This document shows positions 46,294 through 59,612 of a DNA stretch of 64,000 bases, one piece after another (the stretch's first letter is position 1; each line of letters begins with the position of its first letter). The DNA is from Epiperipatus broadwayi (Eukaryota; Onychophora; Udeonychophora; Euonychophora; Peripatidae). The DNA lies in assembly GCA_028023455.1 (NCBI GenBank), contig JAQFVV010000142.1:2351740-2415739 (forward strand), in the 5' to 3' direction. The notes under the pieces were generated by a model, which saw only the letters and a program-made list of their open reading frames with translations, did not search any database and was not told where the DNA came from. The position numbers and the translations under genes were made by a program.

Positions 46294-47692
46294 GTATAGT
46301 AATTATTTTTTGGGGGGGCTTGAAAAAATACATTTACTATTTATTAACATTTTAAAGATCCCATGCAGGCTTTATAGTGCAGAATCACATGTTAAGTAAG
46401 TCACCATTTTGGGAAAAATAAAAAATTTTACTTTTAGTCTCCATTTTGAAACAAAATTTTATTCAGTTAAAATAGATAACAGACAAATTGATTGTTTCAT
46501 CATGGCAATTCCTATTATATATTACATGGTAAGTACAATATGTGTATATTTTAAGTATGTTGTAATTTAGCTGATTGTTTTGTCCATATTTAAAGTAACA
46601 TTTGGGAATTGCATAAAACTTTTTCAGATTTATTTTTATGTGAAATTCATATTTTTTAGTATAGTTAAAAATGTACTTTTTCAGATTTAGTTTTGTGTGA
46701 AATTCATATTTGTAGTATTGTTAGAAATTAATATTTTTAGTATTATTAGATTTAGTCTGATGCAATTACTATCATGTATTAGAACTCCTATGTCTTTTCA
46801 CATATTTTTTAGATTGATGATAACTTTGTAAATTATGCAAACATATCATGTGTATGAGGTCCATTTTGAGGAATTTATTATTTTAAGTTTAAACAAGATC
46901 CAAGTATACAGGTTATTTGGTCAGATCACAAGATTAGAAAGTTATCAGTAATGTGAAAAGACATAGCCCATCTAATACATAAGTACCACTACTACTCATA
47001 ATGTTGAATCTATGCAGGTAATATATCAAACAATATTTAAAAAAAGAATTTGTTCATATATCTCAGATCAGCTATGATTATCAGGATGTTCAATTGCTTT
47101 TTACTTTTATAAAACTGAAAATGAGGAGGGGGAGAATAAATAGTTATTTTGTTTTTTTATCCATAACTTGTTTTTATTATTAGTTTCTATGTAAAATGTT
47201 AATGTTTTATTATATTTAGTATTTATATTTAATAATCATATTTTTAAATATATATATAGTTTACAGTATTAGTATATTTATGCATTGATTAAGTATATGT
47301 CAATGTATAAAATAACTGCTGGATCATTTATTATTGTGCTACAGTCACCATTAAATTCTATTACTATAATTCTTATAAATATTTTGTCCATTTTTATTAA
47401 TGTTTTTCATAAATAATCAAATGTGAATTAATTTTTCCCCAAAATTGCTACAATTTAATTATTTTTTCCCAGAATTTTAATAAATTATAATGCTTTAAAT
47501 AAGTGTTTCTATTTCAATAATAAAAATTTTGATGTGTTTTTTTTTCCATTTCTATTTATTTATAATTATGTTTGTGATTTTTGAAATGGAATAAATATAT
47601 TAAACCCCCACCCCCAAAAAATAGTTGACTTTAAATAATTGATTTAAGATTTAAAATACCAGGTACTCTTATACCTGGAGCCTAATTGTAAA
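46294..47692. other. AT-rich DNA, possible intron
   Basis: Nothing coding was seen. A near-duplicate pair, ttttcagatttatttttatg and ttttcagatttagttttgtg with ttcatatttt after each, lies at about 46622-46720. Confidence 0.4.
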
Positions 47693-47951
47693 TATAAGGG
47701 ATTTGAACTCAGACTTACAACTCCCTTTACTATCCACACTATCTCATACTACTGACACACATGACCACACATATGCAGAAAAGATAAATAATCACCAAAA
47801 ACCGTATTTTGTGCTAAATCAGCACTCATCAGTAGGTTAGACTACCATCTCCCATACATATATATAATCAGTGCTCAGTTTATGTGTATCAGTAGTATGA
47901 AATAATGTAAATAGTGAAGGGTCTTGAAAGTCTGAGTTCAAATCCCCTATG
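47693..47951. mobile_element. Family A element, copy 3, full length
   Basis: The terminal arms ataagggatttgaactcaga and its complement (ending at about 47950) pair over about 23 bases. Inner parts of the arms also pair (ctatccacactatctcata with tatgaaataatgtaaatag). The centre, 47790-47880, matches copy 2. The right terminal GAGTTCAAATCC is one base from a Pol III B-box (GGTTCRANTCC), so a tRNA-related origin is possible. The flanks are TA. The hammerhead-like core sits at 47804-47832. Confidence 0.68.
47804..47832 (-). ncRNA. Hammerhead-ribozyme-like core, copy 3
   Basis: Minus strand: CTGATGA, then perfect stem GTGC-TGATTTA-GCAC, then AAAA where GAAA is expected. Copy 2 keeps the GAAA but has one change in the first box. 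Together they suggest an ancestral CTGATGA-stem-GAAA core. Flanking GGTAGTCTAACC contains a GTC, but convincing stems I and III were not found. Confidence 0.4.
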
Positions 47952-48205
47952 ATTTTTAACTGATTTGTATAACTACTCTATTCCAGACAATTACATGATA
48001 ATTTTTTTCTTGAATTGTGAAAGTATTTGAAATTAATTTTCAGTGTTTTAAATTAAACAATTTAAAATTATTTTTATTCACTAAGTCTTACTATATCTGT
48101 TGTCCTGGAATTTTTGCACAGTAGAAGACTTGAGAGCTAATAGTTTTAGATTGAAGCTTTACCTGCACTTTTCATGCCCAAATTATATTTAATATCTGAT
48201 AAGCA

Positions 48206-48241
<36 letters not shown>

Positions 48242-49171
48242 GCCATTACAATTTAGTCACTAGCTAAATTTATAGTAATGTGCATGTAGAAAAGGTAAAC
48301 CAAAATCATCATCACATTTTTATATAACCATAAAAGAAGCTGTAGGGCATCCAAGTTCAAACCCTACCATATCCAGTTTTAAAAGCTTTAGGTAGAAAGA
48401 GAGTGAGACAGCAATTATATGCTTTACTTGTTTGTGTGTTAATAAATCTCAAAAAGAGCAGTACACACATTTAATATTTAATTTTTCTGTTAAAAAGCAA
48501 AGTTATAACACATACATATAGGCAGTGTATGTTTAAGCTATTTAATTGTTTTATATTTCAAATATTAAACACTTTGACTTTCTTTAAAACTAACCTATGC
48601 TTGATCAATTCTAATATCTTATTCTATACTTCTATTTTGCTGTTCTATGATTGTAATTGGGATTTAAAAGTTACAGATTTAATTAAATAATAGGGTTATA
48701 ATTACTAAGCTAGCAATTATATTATTTAATGTTAGTTTATGAATGATTTAAAATAATGAAGGATGTGTGTACATTACATACAGAAATTTACATTTATTAA
48801 ATATTGAAAGAAAAAGAAGGATTAAATCTGACAAATTATTTTTTTTGTACAATTTTATGTTAAAAAAGGAAATCTGTTTAATCAGATATCTATCTTTGTA
48901 GCAATTTTGTTTTTGTAAATAATTGTTTTTCACTTTGGGAGCTTATAATGGGTGGGAACTATAATTTTGAAATTGTCTTATCTTAAGATCTAAAGAAGGA
49001 AGCTCAAAAATTTGAAATGTTACCTACATGTAAAAAAAGAAAGGAAATAAGGATTAAGTCTATTTTTTAAAAACAAAAGTGTCTGGAAAAAGGATTAAAC
49101 TTTTCAGTGAAAAATAATTTAGTTGAAAATAAATTAGAGATCTAATTAAAACGAATTTGTCCAAAAATAGC
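47952..49171. other. AT-rich DNA with a (TA)n run
   Basis: (TA)n lies at 48212-48238. A small hairpin gtaggg/ccctac around aagttcaaaccc (about 48337-48362) resembles a tRNA T-arm but has no partner arms. Nothing else was seen. Confidence 0.4.
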
Positions 49172-49240
49172 AAGTGACGCTATCTCTGATTGGTTAAGTT
49201 AGCTAAAAATTGGATATAAAAAGCTGTCTGGAATTATTAT
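49172..49240 (+). promoter_or_regulatory. Candidate Pol II promoter
   Basis: Within 50 bases lie a TGACG half-site (49173), an inverted CCAAT box in ctgattggtt (49188-49193) and a TATA box TATAAAAAG (49215-49223). The spacing (TATA about 25 bases after CCAAT) is compact. Transcription would start near 49245 and run into a less AT-rich stretch (49320-49480 and 49560-49800), with AATAAA signals at about 49850 and CAATAAAG at 49865. It could belong to a short host transcript or to a solo LTR; no termini were found. Confidence 0.35.
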
Positions 49241-49870
49241 TATTATTGTGATTATGATTCAGATTATTAGACTATTTAATTGAATGTTGAAAATATAAGA
49301 AATGGCTGGCTAGAAAAATTATATGTATGTTCCATCTTTGCCGGACCATCTGGGGGAAGCTGCACATCACATAGGAAAGAAAAGATGTGTCTAAAAGAAT
49401 ATTCTACACCTTTCAACTGACCAGAGAAATAAGATGTTTTTAATAGAAGGAAGAAAGCATTCATCTGCATTCAAAGAAGATGAATTAATCTACTGATAAA
49501 TATTAATCATCAAGTCCAATTAATTGTTACAACAACTGATTTTAAACTCAAGAAAATTTATAAATGTGAAAACAACTGCTGTATTTCATCCACATGCTTG
49601 ACAGGAAGAGAAGAAAAATTAATATAATGATTTCCAAATTGTCCACTAAAGCAAATAACCTCAATAGAGTCATCATCATCAAATAGTTATACACCTCAAG
49701 AAAAAGATTGTTCCCATGTAAAACAGAAATGGTAGCTGCAGAAATATAGACATTATACAAGACAAGTTTGAACCCTTGGGAATTCGCCACAAACAAAAGA
49801 TTGGTAATATGACTTTTTATATCTATTTTCTTTATGATATCAGAGTCTTAATAAACATTTTAGCAATAAA
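49241..49870 (+). other. Possible transcript body or element downstream of the promoter
   Basis: The plus strand is less AT-rich and partly purine-rich. A small frame at 49324 reads MYVPSLPDHLGEAAHHIGKK and then RCV. The minus strand is open at 49470-49276 and 49796-49548. None is recognisable. Confidence 0.25.
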
Positions 49871-51239
<1,369 letters not shown>

Positions 51240-51345
51240 CCAAAAAGGGGAGTCAAACCCGGTACATGTGAAAGGTTATTAGATATAACCATGTCTAGAT
51301 TCAGATAATCTAGTGGCACCCTGCTAGACCATATTCACATAGTAT
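51240..51345 (-). mobile_element. tRNA-like SINE head
   Basis: Minus strand: an A-box TGGTCTAGCAGG and, about 65 bases on, a B-box GGTTTGACTCC fit internal Pol III promoter boxes. Between them are two perfect hairpins, CTAGATT/AATCTAG and GGTTAT/ATAACC, which could be the anticodon and long variable arms of a class II (Ser/Leu) tRNA. The acceptor ends do not pair, so a decayed SINE is more likely than a gene. Confidence 0.4.
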
Positions 51346-53744
51346 TTGTTTAAACATGCACTTAACATCAAACCAAGAAATGAAAGTGGATAAGATCTAC
51401 TGCCTGTATACCTGAATTATATTTTATTGAATTACTAGTGTACTCACTTCACGTGATTTCATATACCTGAGTTATAATACTTGTTATTAATAATTTGCTT
51501 ATAATTATTGATATTTGGATATTGAGAAATCCAACATTATTTTAAATATTATGATCTTAGATATGGTAGACAACTCAGGTATGGTAATAGTTATTTGAGC
51601 GACCTTTAATTTTGTTACAATGAACTCCTTTACTTAGTTATCTTTTGAACATCATTAATTCTGTTACAATATATATATATGTATTCATAAAATAAGCATT
51701 ATAATTGTAAAAAATAAAAGGTTTTCACATTTTTTTGAAAAAAATCCCCATTTTATAAATTGTCTGTATGAAATTTGTTTGCTTGATCTAATAATTCTGA
51801 AAGAAATTATTACTATAAGATTTAAAAATTCAAGTAGAAATATGGTAATACTACTTGAATATCAGTTCTCAATTCCAGACTAAAGCATCAAGCCATTTAG
51901 GAAATTTAATAATATATTTCTTTTTGTTTAACTGAGATTTTGGAAATATCTGCTATTAATTTTTTTATACTTAGTTTTTAAATAAGATTAATATACAATT
52001 AATAGTAACGAGATTTTACAATTTAAATAAGTAATATATTCCATGATTTTTTTTTGTATAAATCAGATTTATGTACATTGGATCTCTTCATGTATAGGTG
52101 CAGAATATGGAAATAAATATTGTGATATATAAGAGAGACTCTTATGTCATAAGACATAAATAATAACGCCTATGTTGATTTGTATATTACATTTTATACT
52201 CTACATAGGCCAGAAATTTTTTATGGAAATTCAGATTTATGTAAATCAAAGTATTACTATAAATATTTACTTTATTAGCTCATTTCTTATATATATATAT
52301 ATTACATTCAAATCAGTATTATGCATTATGATATTTTCATATATTTATTTAACAATGCTAATTTTTAATATTTTTTTTTTTTAAAAAAATAGCTTTTATT
52401 TTTCATTTTTAGTACAGGAATTTGATAAATAACTTAATAATTACCCAAATAATAAAAAAGGAAAATAGTGTAGACTGTAGGAAAAAAATTCAACAAACCT
52501 GTTTTAAATACTGGAAATTTTTTTTACCCAAATTAATACTCACACAATGTCCTTTAATAATTAAATTAATAGCCTCAAGTTGAAATGATTTATAATTATT
52601 TGTTTTTAATCTTATAACATTAATTATTTTATTTATTTATTTATTACTTTATAATGGTGGCATAGAATATACAATGAGATAATTGAAATATATTAATACT
52701 CTTACAAAAGTAAATTTAAATATAATTTTCATCAACTATATATGGGATGTATAGATTAACATGACGTGGGATCAGAACGCGATTTTAAGATTGGTGAGAG
52801 TCTAAGCTAAACATTTTTGAGATACATTTTAGCATCAATCATATATATATACGTAATGGAAATAAAATTCTACTAATTTGATAAAGTAAATTTCCAGAAA
52901 CAAAATAATTAAATAGCATTTGATTATTAACATTGTCAGTCTAACAAAGCCAATAATAAAAACAAATTCTTATTCCAGTAAGTGAATTGATTAATGTGAC
53001 ATTGTAATTATATACAAACCTAATTAAGATACATAAAATATATGGTTTGGCATATTTTTGTTGTTTAAAATGTTTTATATTTTTCAAAAATTTTCAAAAA
53101 AAAAAAAAAAAACGACCTACCAAAATTCTTAAGTTATAACTTATTTAGTGAATTTATATATTCTGCCCTGGCTCTAACATGCAGACTTCCTTGTATTAAT
53201 ATCATTATATCTCCTCCACTGTTAATACTGTCAATAGCTAATTCAAAATGGAATTAATGTTAACTTGTTTAAGTACAATATTAAAGTCTCTCTTACACTT
53301 ACATTTCCAAATCTTTTATTTAAGCTCAAATTGTAATCTGCAAATAAAAAATTAAATTAATTTTTAGTATTTATTAGAAAAAAAGTATAAAAAAGAGTTG
53401 TCTCAAAAGTAAAGTTCAATGAAAAAAAAATTTTTAATAATTTTTTTTTTATAATATTAGCAATTTTTTTGTTCCTTATTGACATTTATATTACCATCAT
53501 CACAAACCTTCAGAAAAACGCAATTAAACCTACTTTAAAAACAATTTAAAAAATGAATATGCTTTTCTTTACCATTAATAAAAATACTATAATAAGTATG
53601 TAAACATAGTTTTATTACTAACCTTAAAAATGCCAATATCTTCTGTAAATACTAGTGCAGAAAAAATTACTCAAGAATTATTTGGAAACTGTAGAGCATT
53701 ATAGTAGCATATATGCAAAAAGCTTATGATAATGTCAACAATAT
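51346..53744. other. AT-rich DNA, nothing recognised
   Basis: A/T homopolymers, short TA runs and many stops. No feature could be supported. Confidence 0.45.
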
Positions 53745-53845
53745 TGTAAACTTTAGCCAGAAATCCCCTAGATTTTGATATCCCAGGATGCTGTCTGCCA
53801 AATTCACTGCAGTGAGGAACCACCATTTGCATTAAAAATAAATTA
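53745..53845. other. Less AT-rich island, possible conserved element
   Basis: About 100 bases with normal composition (gatatcccaggatgctgtct, ccaaattcactgcagtgagg) and an octamer-like atttgcatt at its right edge, inside very AT-rich DNA. The minus strand is open here. It could be a regulatory element or an exon; no family was recognised. Confidence 0.25.
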
Positions 53846-55019
53846 CGGTATAATACAGAATTGTATAATGTTTGCATAATATTTAGAAACTGGTAAGATA
53901 TTTTTCATAAAAAAATAAGTAGACTCAATTTTCTAAGAACTGTCAATAGATTATATCAATTTATAGTTCAAAAATTATTGGCAAGTACTTAATAATAGGA
54001 ATCAAATAATTGTTATTGATTTTAAATTAAAAGCTATAGAAAAATTATTTTATTAATATTTTTTTTATCTGAGGTGGAATTGGGTTTGTCATCTCTCAAG
54101 AAAAAAAATACATTATACATATATAAAAATTAAATTCTTCATCTTAAATATAAAATTGATTGTTTAATTGTGAGAGATTTGTTGCAAGATTTCAATAGTT
54201 TAGAACTATAGGATGAACATCAAAAATATATTACATATTGTACTTTAATTAGTGGTGATTTTTGTGGATTTTATATAGCTTGATACAATGGGAGTTTTTA
54301 TTATGCAGAATTTGAAAAGTATCTGCAAATCTTGTATTTTTCAAAAACCAAAAAGAAAATTGAATCATACAGTTTAAAGTTTTTCTTTAAGATATAATTA
54401 TTTTTATGTGACTTTAAAATGAAAAATTAAGTATATAGTTCTGTTTATTTTAGAAAATAAAAACATTTATGATTTCATATTCTTATTAATGCATAGCAAG
54501 CAACTTTGTAAGCAGAGTTTAAAACAATTTGACATATATTAATCATGAATTTTTAAAAACATAATTGCTGTATATTTAAATCACCTAGTATACATTAAAA
54601 TATAAGTAAGCACTTTTCACATTAAAATTTATAAAAGGAATCATTCACATAATCTTAATTTGTAACATTTTAATTGTAAAGACAATATTATACCTTGTTA
54701 GTTATAGATAAAAATGATTCTAATATAAATATCATAATATATGTCATATCATATCTTATTCAAACAGTTAATATATATTAGCAACATGATTCATTTTGAT
54801 TCAAAAGGCACTGCAATTTTATAATTATCAAATATCCATATCATTAAATTGCATTTAATTCCAGTATTGCACTGGATATGCAAATATATAATTTATTTAG
54901 CAATCTGAAAACAATTTTTAGAGTTTCAACTTTTATAAAATTAATAATTTTAAATGTGGAGTTATTAAAATTAATAAGTAATTTAAACTGTGCTTTACAC
55001 AACAAAGTGAAGCTTGCAA
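53846..55019. other. AT-rich DNA, nothing recognised
   Basis: No gene, RNA or repeat could be supported. Confidence 0.45.
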
Positions 55020-55290
55020 AATATTATTAAAGAGTTGTATGGCTGAGCACTTTCAGAGATCTTAAGTCTCCATATTCATAGCCTACTTTACTTGAAGTTC
55101 AGTGGTGATTTATGCAAAATTTATGCAAATTCATAATGACCATTTTCTGGAGATTGCAAAGCACAATTCCTTTTGGTTTATTGCACAGTTGTCATTTGCA
55201 ATAAAGCAAGCCTCCTTAATCTTTCGTTTCACATCGTTACATTCTGTGCATATTGCCCTTGCTATAGTGGGTTCGGTCACATATAGTTAA
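55020..55290. promoter_or_regulatory. Candidate conserved non-coding regulatory element
   Basis: A less AT-rich island holds an exact octamer ATGCAAAT (55125-55132, POU-type site) followed by a TAATGA homeodomain-like site, a second octamer-like atttgcaat (about 55194), and a ctttcgtttcacatcgttac stretch. Such clustering is typical of developmental enhancers, but the assignment rests on motif content only. A 62-codon plus frame through it has no protein-like motif. Confidence 0.25.
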
Positions 55291-57949
55291 TGCTAATAAA
55301 TCATTTTTTTAATATATCATAATACTAACAGTCTTAATTTTTAAAAAAAAATATCTATTAATAATCAAAATGCATGGTTATTGGGCATCCAGACATTTTT
55401 ATTCTAATTAATATGACACTCCTGCAATAATTTGGTAAATATATATTGTGGCTTGCTTTTAAAAATAATCCCAACTCTCCTAATGCTATTTATATTTGTC
55501 ATTTAGTCAAAACAAAAACAACTTAAAATCATTCTATAATTTATAATGCTCTATTTGCAGATACAAATCCCTTAAGTGGCTTATTTCTATCACATAATCA
55601 AAACAGAAAATTTGAAAACTTTCTCTATTCATATAATCTCAAAAACTAGTACATTTTTGACTGCAATATTACTTTAAGTTTGATTAATTATAAAACATAT
55701 TCATGTAGAGTCTACAATTTGATTCTTTGTAGTAAAGTGTATTATCATAATATACATTTTAAAATAGCAAATCATAACAGTCTTACATAAGATACTCTAT
55801 AAAATTATTTTAGTTTGATTTCAAATTGAATATACATATCTATTATTACAATTAAAATCATATTTTTATTTTGTCCAAAATTTATAACATCTACAAGATT
55901 TACATTTAATAATATTTGTATTATTTTTACAATAATGTTTTGGAATAAAAAAATATAAACAATAATAGAATTAAAGATTTCTGGATCATGCGTCATCACC
56001 TTCCAATAAATCATTCATATTTATTTTTGTACTCACTTTTAACAAGATAAGTTTATGTCATTAAAAAAATTTTCATCCAATATATTAATAATATCTTCAA
56101 CATAAAATAATGATATCAAATTATTTTCCCTTTCAATGTATATTCTGTTAACATTTGTTATGATTATTTGCACCTATTCAAATTACATACTTTGTTCAAG
56201 AATTATACCTGAGCGATTTAGTATAAAACCACCACAACATCATCAGTTTTTCATTTTACTATTTTTTTATTCCAGAATTATCTATTACAAGTTTGATATA
56301 ATCATTGTTTTTTAGATGGTAGTGCAATTTAATTCTCATCCACAAATCAACTCCTAATTTTTGTTTTTATCAATAAGGATTTGGGATTCAAAATTGCAAC
56401 CAATTTACTTATATATCCAGAAGTTGCCTTTAACTCTGTTTTACTATCAAGCTAATAACCTTAATTTCAAAAAACCTTCTTATACAGTTATACAAATTCT
56501 GATGCCAAGTCAATAACTACAACATTTTAGTAATGTAATTCTACTCTAAATATGGATATTTTTTCCTTGGCTAAAAATATCCAGCATAACATCATCTGAT
56601 TTTTTTTAAACTGAAGGACAACCTATTGTAAGCTTGACTCATTAGAGTTTACCTTTAACCCCAGATCTATCCCTGATTACTATCTTTATCAAAGAGGACT
56701 TGAAATTCAAAGTAAAAATCAATGCAGTTTTGCATTAAGAAGTCATCTTCAATTTCTTTTATTTATTATATCAAACTAGTAGCTCAAAATTTAATAAACT
56801 CTAATTTCTTTTTCATAATCTTTACTTAATTTTCATCTCAAATTCTGTTTTCAATAGCATTATTTTATAATATCTGTAACAGCAAACAAGTCTATTAAGA
56901 TACTAAAAACAATTATTTTTCAATCAATTTCTTTAGAAGAATTAAAACACAATCATATAGAGATGCTATGAATGCAGTCATACTATAATTTTAAAACTGA
57001 AAATTTATATTTGCTGCTGATATAATGTCATTATCCAATGAATTGATTCAAAATGTAATTATAACAACCAACAAATAGGAAGAAAACTTACTTTCATGTA
57101 AGATATGTCTAATATTGCATTTCTAATAAAACACATTATCCATCTTTACTTTTCTTCTAGGTAAGGCAAGTCTAAATAATTTAAAATTGTCCATGTTCTT
57201 ATACTATAATCAGTATGAGTAAAAAGTCCCTTGCATTATAATAAAAGTGGTCTGGGGGGGGGGATATTTAAGGTTTTTTTCTGATACTACTCTGCAGTAA
57301 TTGGGAAAATGAGGTTTTAAATTTCAATATATATATTCATTAGATTGCAATTAAAAAAGAACACATTTACATTGATAATACATAGTAACATTTTATTCTA
57401 TATAACTATGTTTTATTAAATGTGTGTTTCTAAATTCTATATTAAAATGTAATACTTGAAAAGATTCATTATATCAATTTGTAGCTCATATTTATTTTAA
57501 AAATGTGAAAAGGCAGATTTGGTTTTTAGTCTGTATTATAAAAAAATTTTCACAAAATTTCGTTCTATAGTAATGTCTTTTATCTTTGTAAAGTTTTTTA
57601 AATTCACTGATATAGAATGCCAATATACAACAATCTCTTCTTATATATATCTAAAATATTTAAAATTAAAATGGATTTTTCACTTACAACTGTATGCAAA
57701 GGGCAAACAAAGCTAAATTTCTCAAATCAAAATTATTTAATAAAAAAAATACCTTTAAAATGTGAAGGATTTATCTTTAAAAAAAAGTAGATTCAAGGTA
57801 AAATATTTTTTCAACACCAGTATTATAATAATATGGCATTATAAAAATAATATATATATATATATTGAATTATATTTCACAATAAGTTTTTCCAAACAAT
57901 AAAAAAAATATTTTTTTAATTGCATAAAAATAAAAAAATGTCCAAAAAA
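55291..57949. other. AT-rich DNA with a diverged tandem pair
   Basis: Around 56236 and 56587 two stretches share an aacatcatc(a/t)g(a/t)tttt start and later gggattcaaaattgcaa-like and gaaattcaaagtaaaaatca-like phrases, about 351 bases apart. They look like an old two-unit tandem repeat. A ten-G run lies at about 57253. No coding was recognised. Confidence 0.35.
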
Positions 57950-59440
57950 GAAATTAAAAATAAACAAGCATTTGAAAGATGTAACTGAAATCAAACATTT
58001 TCTATTATGAGAACACTATTAAATCTCTCACAATAAACAAATTTATAACTAATTTCTCTGCTAAAAAAGGCAATGATGCAGTTGTAATTGATATTACTGA
58101 TTATGTTAACAAAATAAGAGAGCTCCTCATATTAGGTCAATATAAAAAATGGCAAAAAATTCTATACTAATTACAGAAACAGAGTTACACATTTTAGGTA
58201 TTTTACTGATTTGGAAAAAGTAAGGTAATATCTATTTCAAAAAAATAACCCCATTTTTGTATTAAGACCTAAATATTCATTATATCAAAACTTGTCAAAA
58301 TTTCAATGTCTTAATCATTTGGCATACAAGACATAGTCTAATGATGAATGTGAAAATTGAAAGAACTGTTTGTTATACTAATAAGCTTTAATATGGAAAA
58401 CTTATCCACAAATATATACTGTAATAAAACATTATTTATTATAGAGAAAAGATTATATGATGATAATAGCTTATAAAACAGAACAACTCTTTCTATTAAA
58501 AATTTAATGGTATTTTTAACATTCTACTTAACAACAACATTCTTTCAATACAACAAAAAATTCTTCCAATGAAATCAAAGAATTATTATGGGCTTACTAA
58601 CATAATTTTTGATTAGTAATATTTGAATGGAAGAATAGCCACAAATATTCCATCTCCACTCTTAATCTGACTTTGCTATGTCAATGATTCATTTATTGTA
58701 TAGCCACATAGTGAAACACTATTACAAACATTTTGAACTCATATCAGTAACATATTTTCTTCAATTAAGTTTATTATAGAATCAATAAAATTCAGTTTTC
58801 AATAGTCTTGTGACAAGACTCCCTTATAGTGAAATCAAAACTACAGTTACTTAGCAAATATGTTCAATCATAATAGAAGCACAAAATATGGAAATATATT
58901 ATAGAATAAAAAAAATTGTTCAGAAAAAGACTTACATAGGACAAACTCTGATGGAAAGTAATTATTTGTAAGCTGTCACTAAAAAAATCTTAAATAGACA
59001 ACAAAATAAAACATAAAAAAAAACATATCATTATAGGCATGATAGTATATTCCTACATAAGAGGAATAGCAGACCAACTAATAAAATTTGCAATTAATAT
59101 AATAACAGAATAGTATACTATGCAGAAGCCTGACTTAAAAAATAAAAACTGCATCTATAAAATATCATGTAAATGTGAAAGAAGGTACATTGGTAAAACC
59201 AGTTCTACCATCAAAAAACAATAAAACATGAGCAAATTGATGATCAGAATAAAACAGGTGTATTTAAAGTAACATATCACTCATGCACCAATTAACATAT
59301 ATTCAATAGGAAAAAAGCAAAAACAATAGATAAATGAAGAAACATACAATAAAGAAAATTTTCATAAGCAGATCACATGACAATGGTAAATAACCTTATA
59401 AATCAATCTAGTATGATAATTCATAATGTATGAAAACTAT
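57950..59440 (+). pseudogene. Penelope-like element (reverse transcriptase plus GIY-YIG), decayed
   Basis: Three plus-strand frames carry one protein in order. KKGNDAVVIDITDY and VNKIRELL (58062-58150) match the N-terminal KGN..V+...Y..K+..LL block of Penelope-like reverse transcriptases. LRPKYSLYQNLSKF follows (58261-58302). TTFFQYNKKFFQ then IIMGLLT (58527-58595) matches TYF.YNG..Y.Q..G.AMGSP. LCYVNDSFIV (58671-58700) is the RYVDDTFVI catalytic box with Asp to Asn. FNSLVTR (58798-58825) matches FLDTLVTR. ISYIRGIADQL (about 59050) precedes NCIYKISCKCERRYIGKT (59146-59199), a GIY-YIG endonuclease core. Stops and frame changes make it inactive. Confidence 0.82.
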
Positions 59441-59536
59441 TCATCAATAATTTCCTTAAGAAAAAACTTTAGAAATTAAATGGATCATCGTGGTTTAATA
59501 TATAGATTTTTAATGTCTGTTGCCTTTAACAGAATA

Positions 59537-59612
59537 GTCTAATTAGTTAAAGCATTATCTTAAACTTAATATTTATAAATCTAAAGGTACTTGGTTTGAT
59601 TTCTACACTAGA
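59537..59612 (+). mobile_element. tRNA-like SINE head or tRNA pseudogene
   Basis: GTCTAATTAGTTAAAGCA resembles a D-arm and A-box. An anticodon-like arm ATTAT/TTAAT has loop CTTAAAC (TAA at the anticodon place). GGTTTGATTTC is a B-box. The acceptor stem is not convincing. A hairpin ttttcact/agtgagaa lies just downstream (59622-59655). Confidence 0.4.

Noticed and set aside
48337-48362. tRNA T-arm-like hairpin around aagttcaaaccc
   Set aside because: No acceptor, D or anticodon arm can be formed with the flanking sequence.
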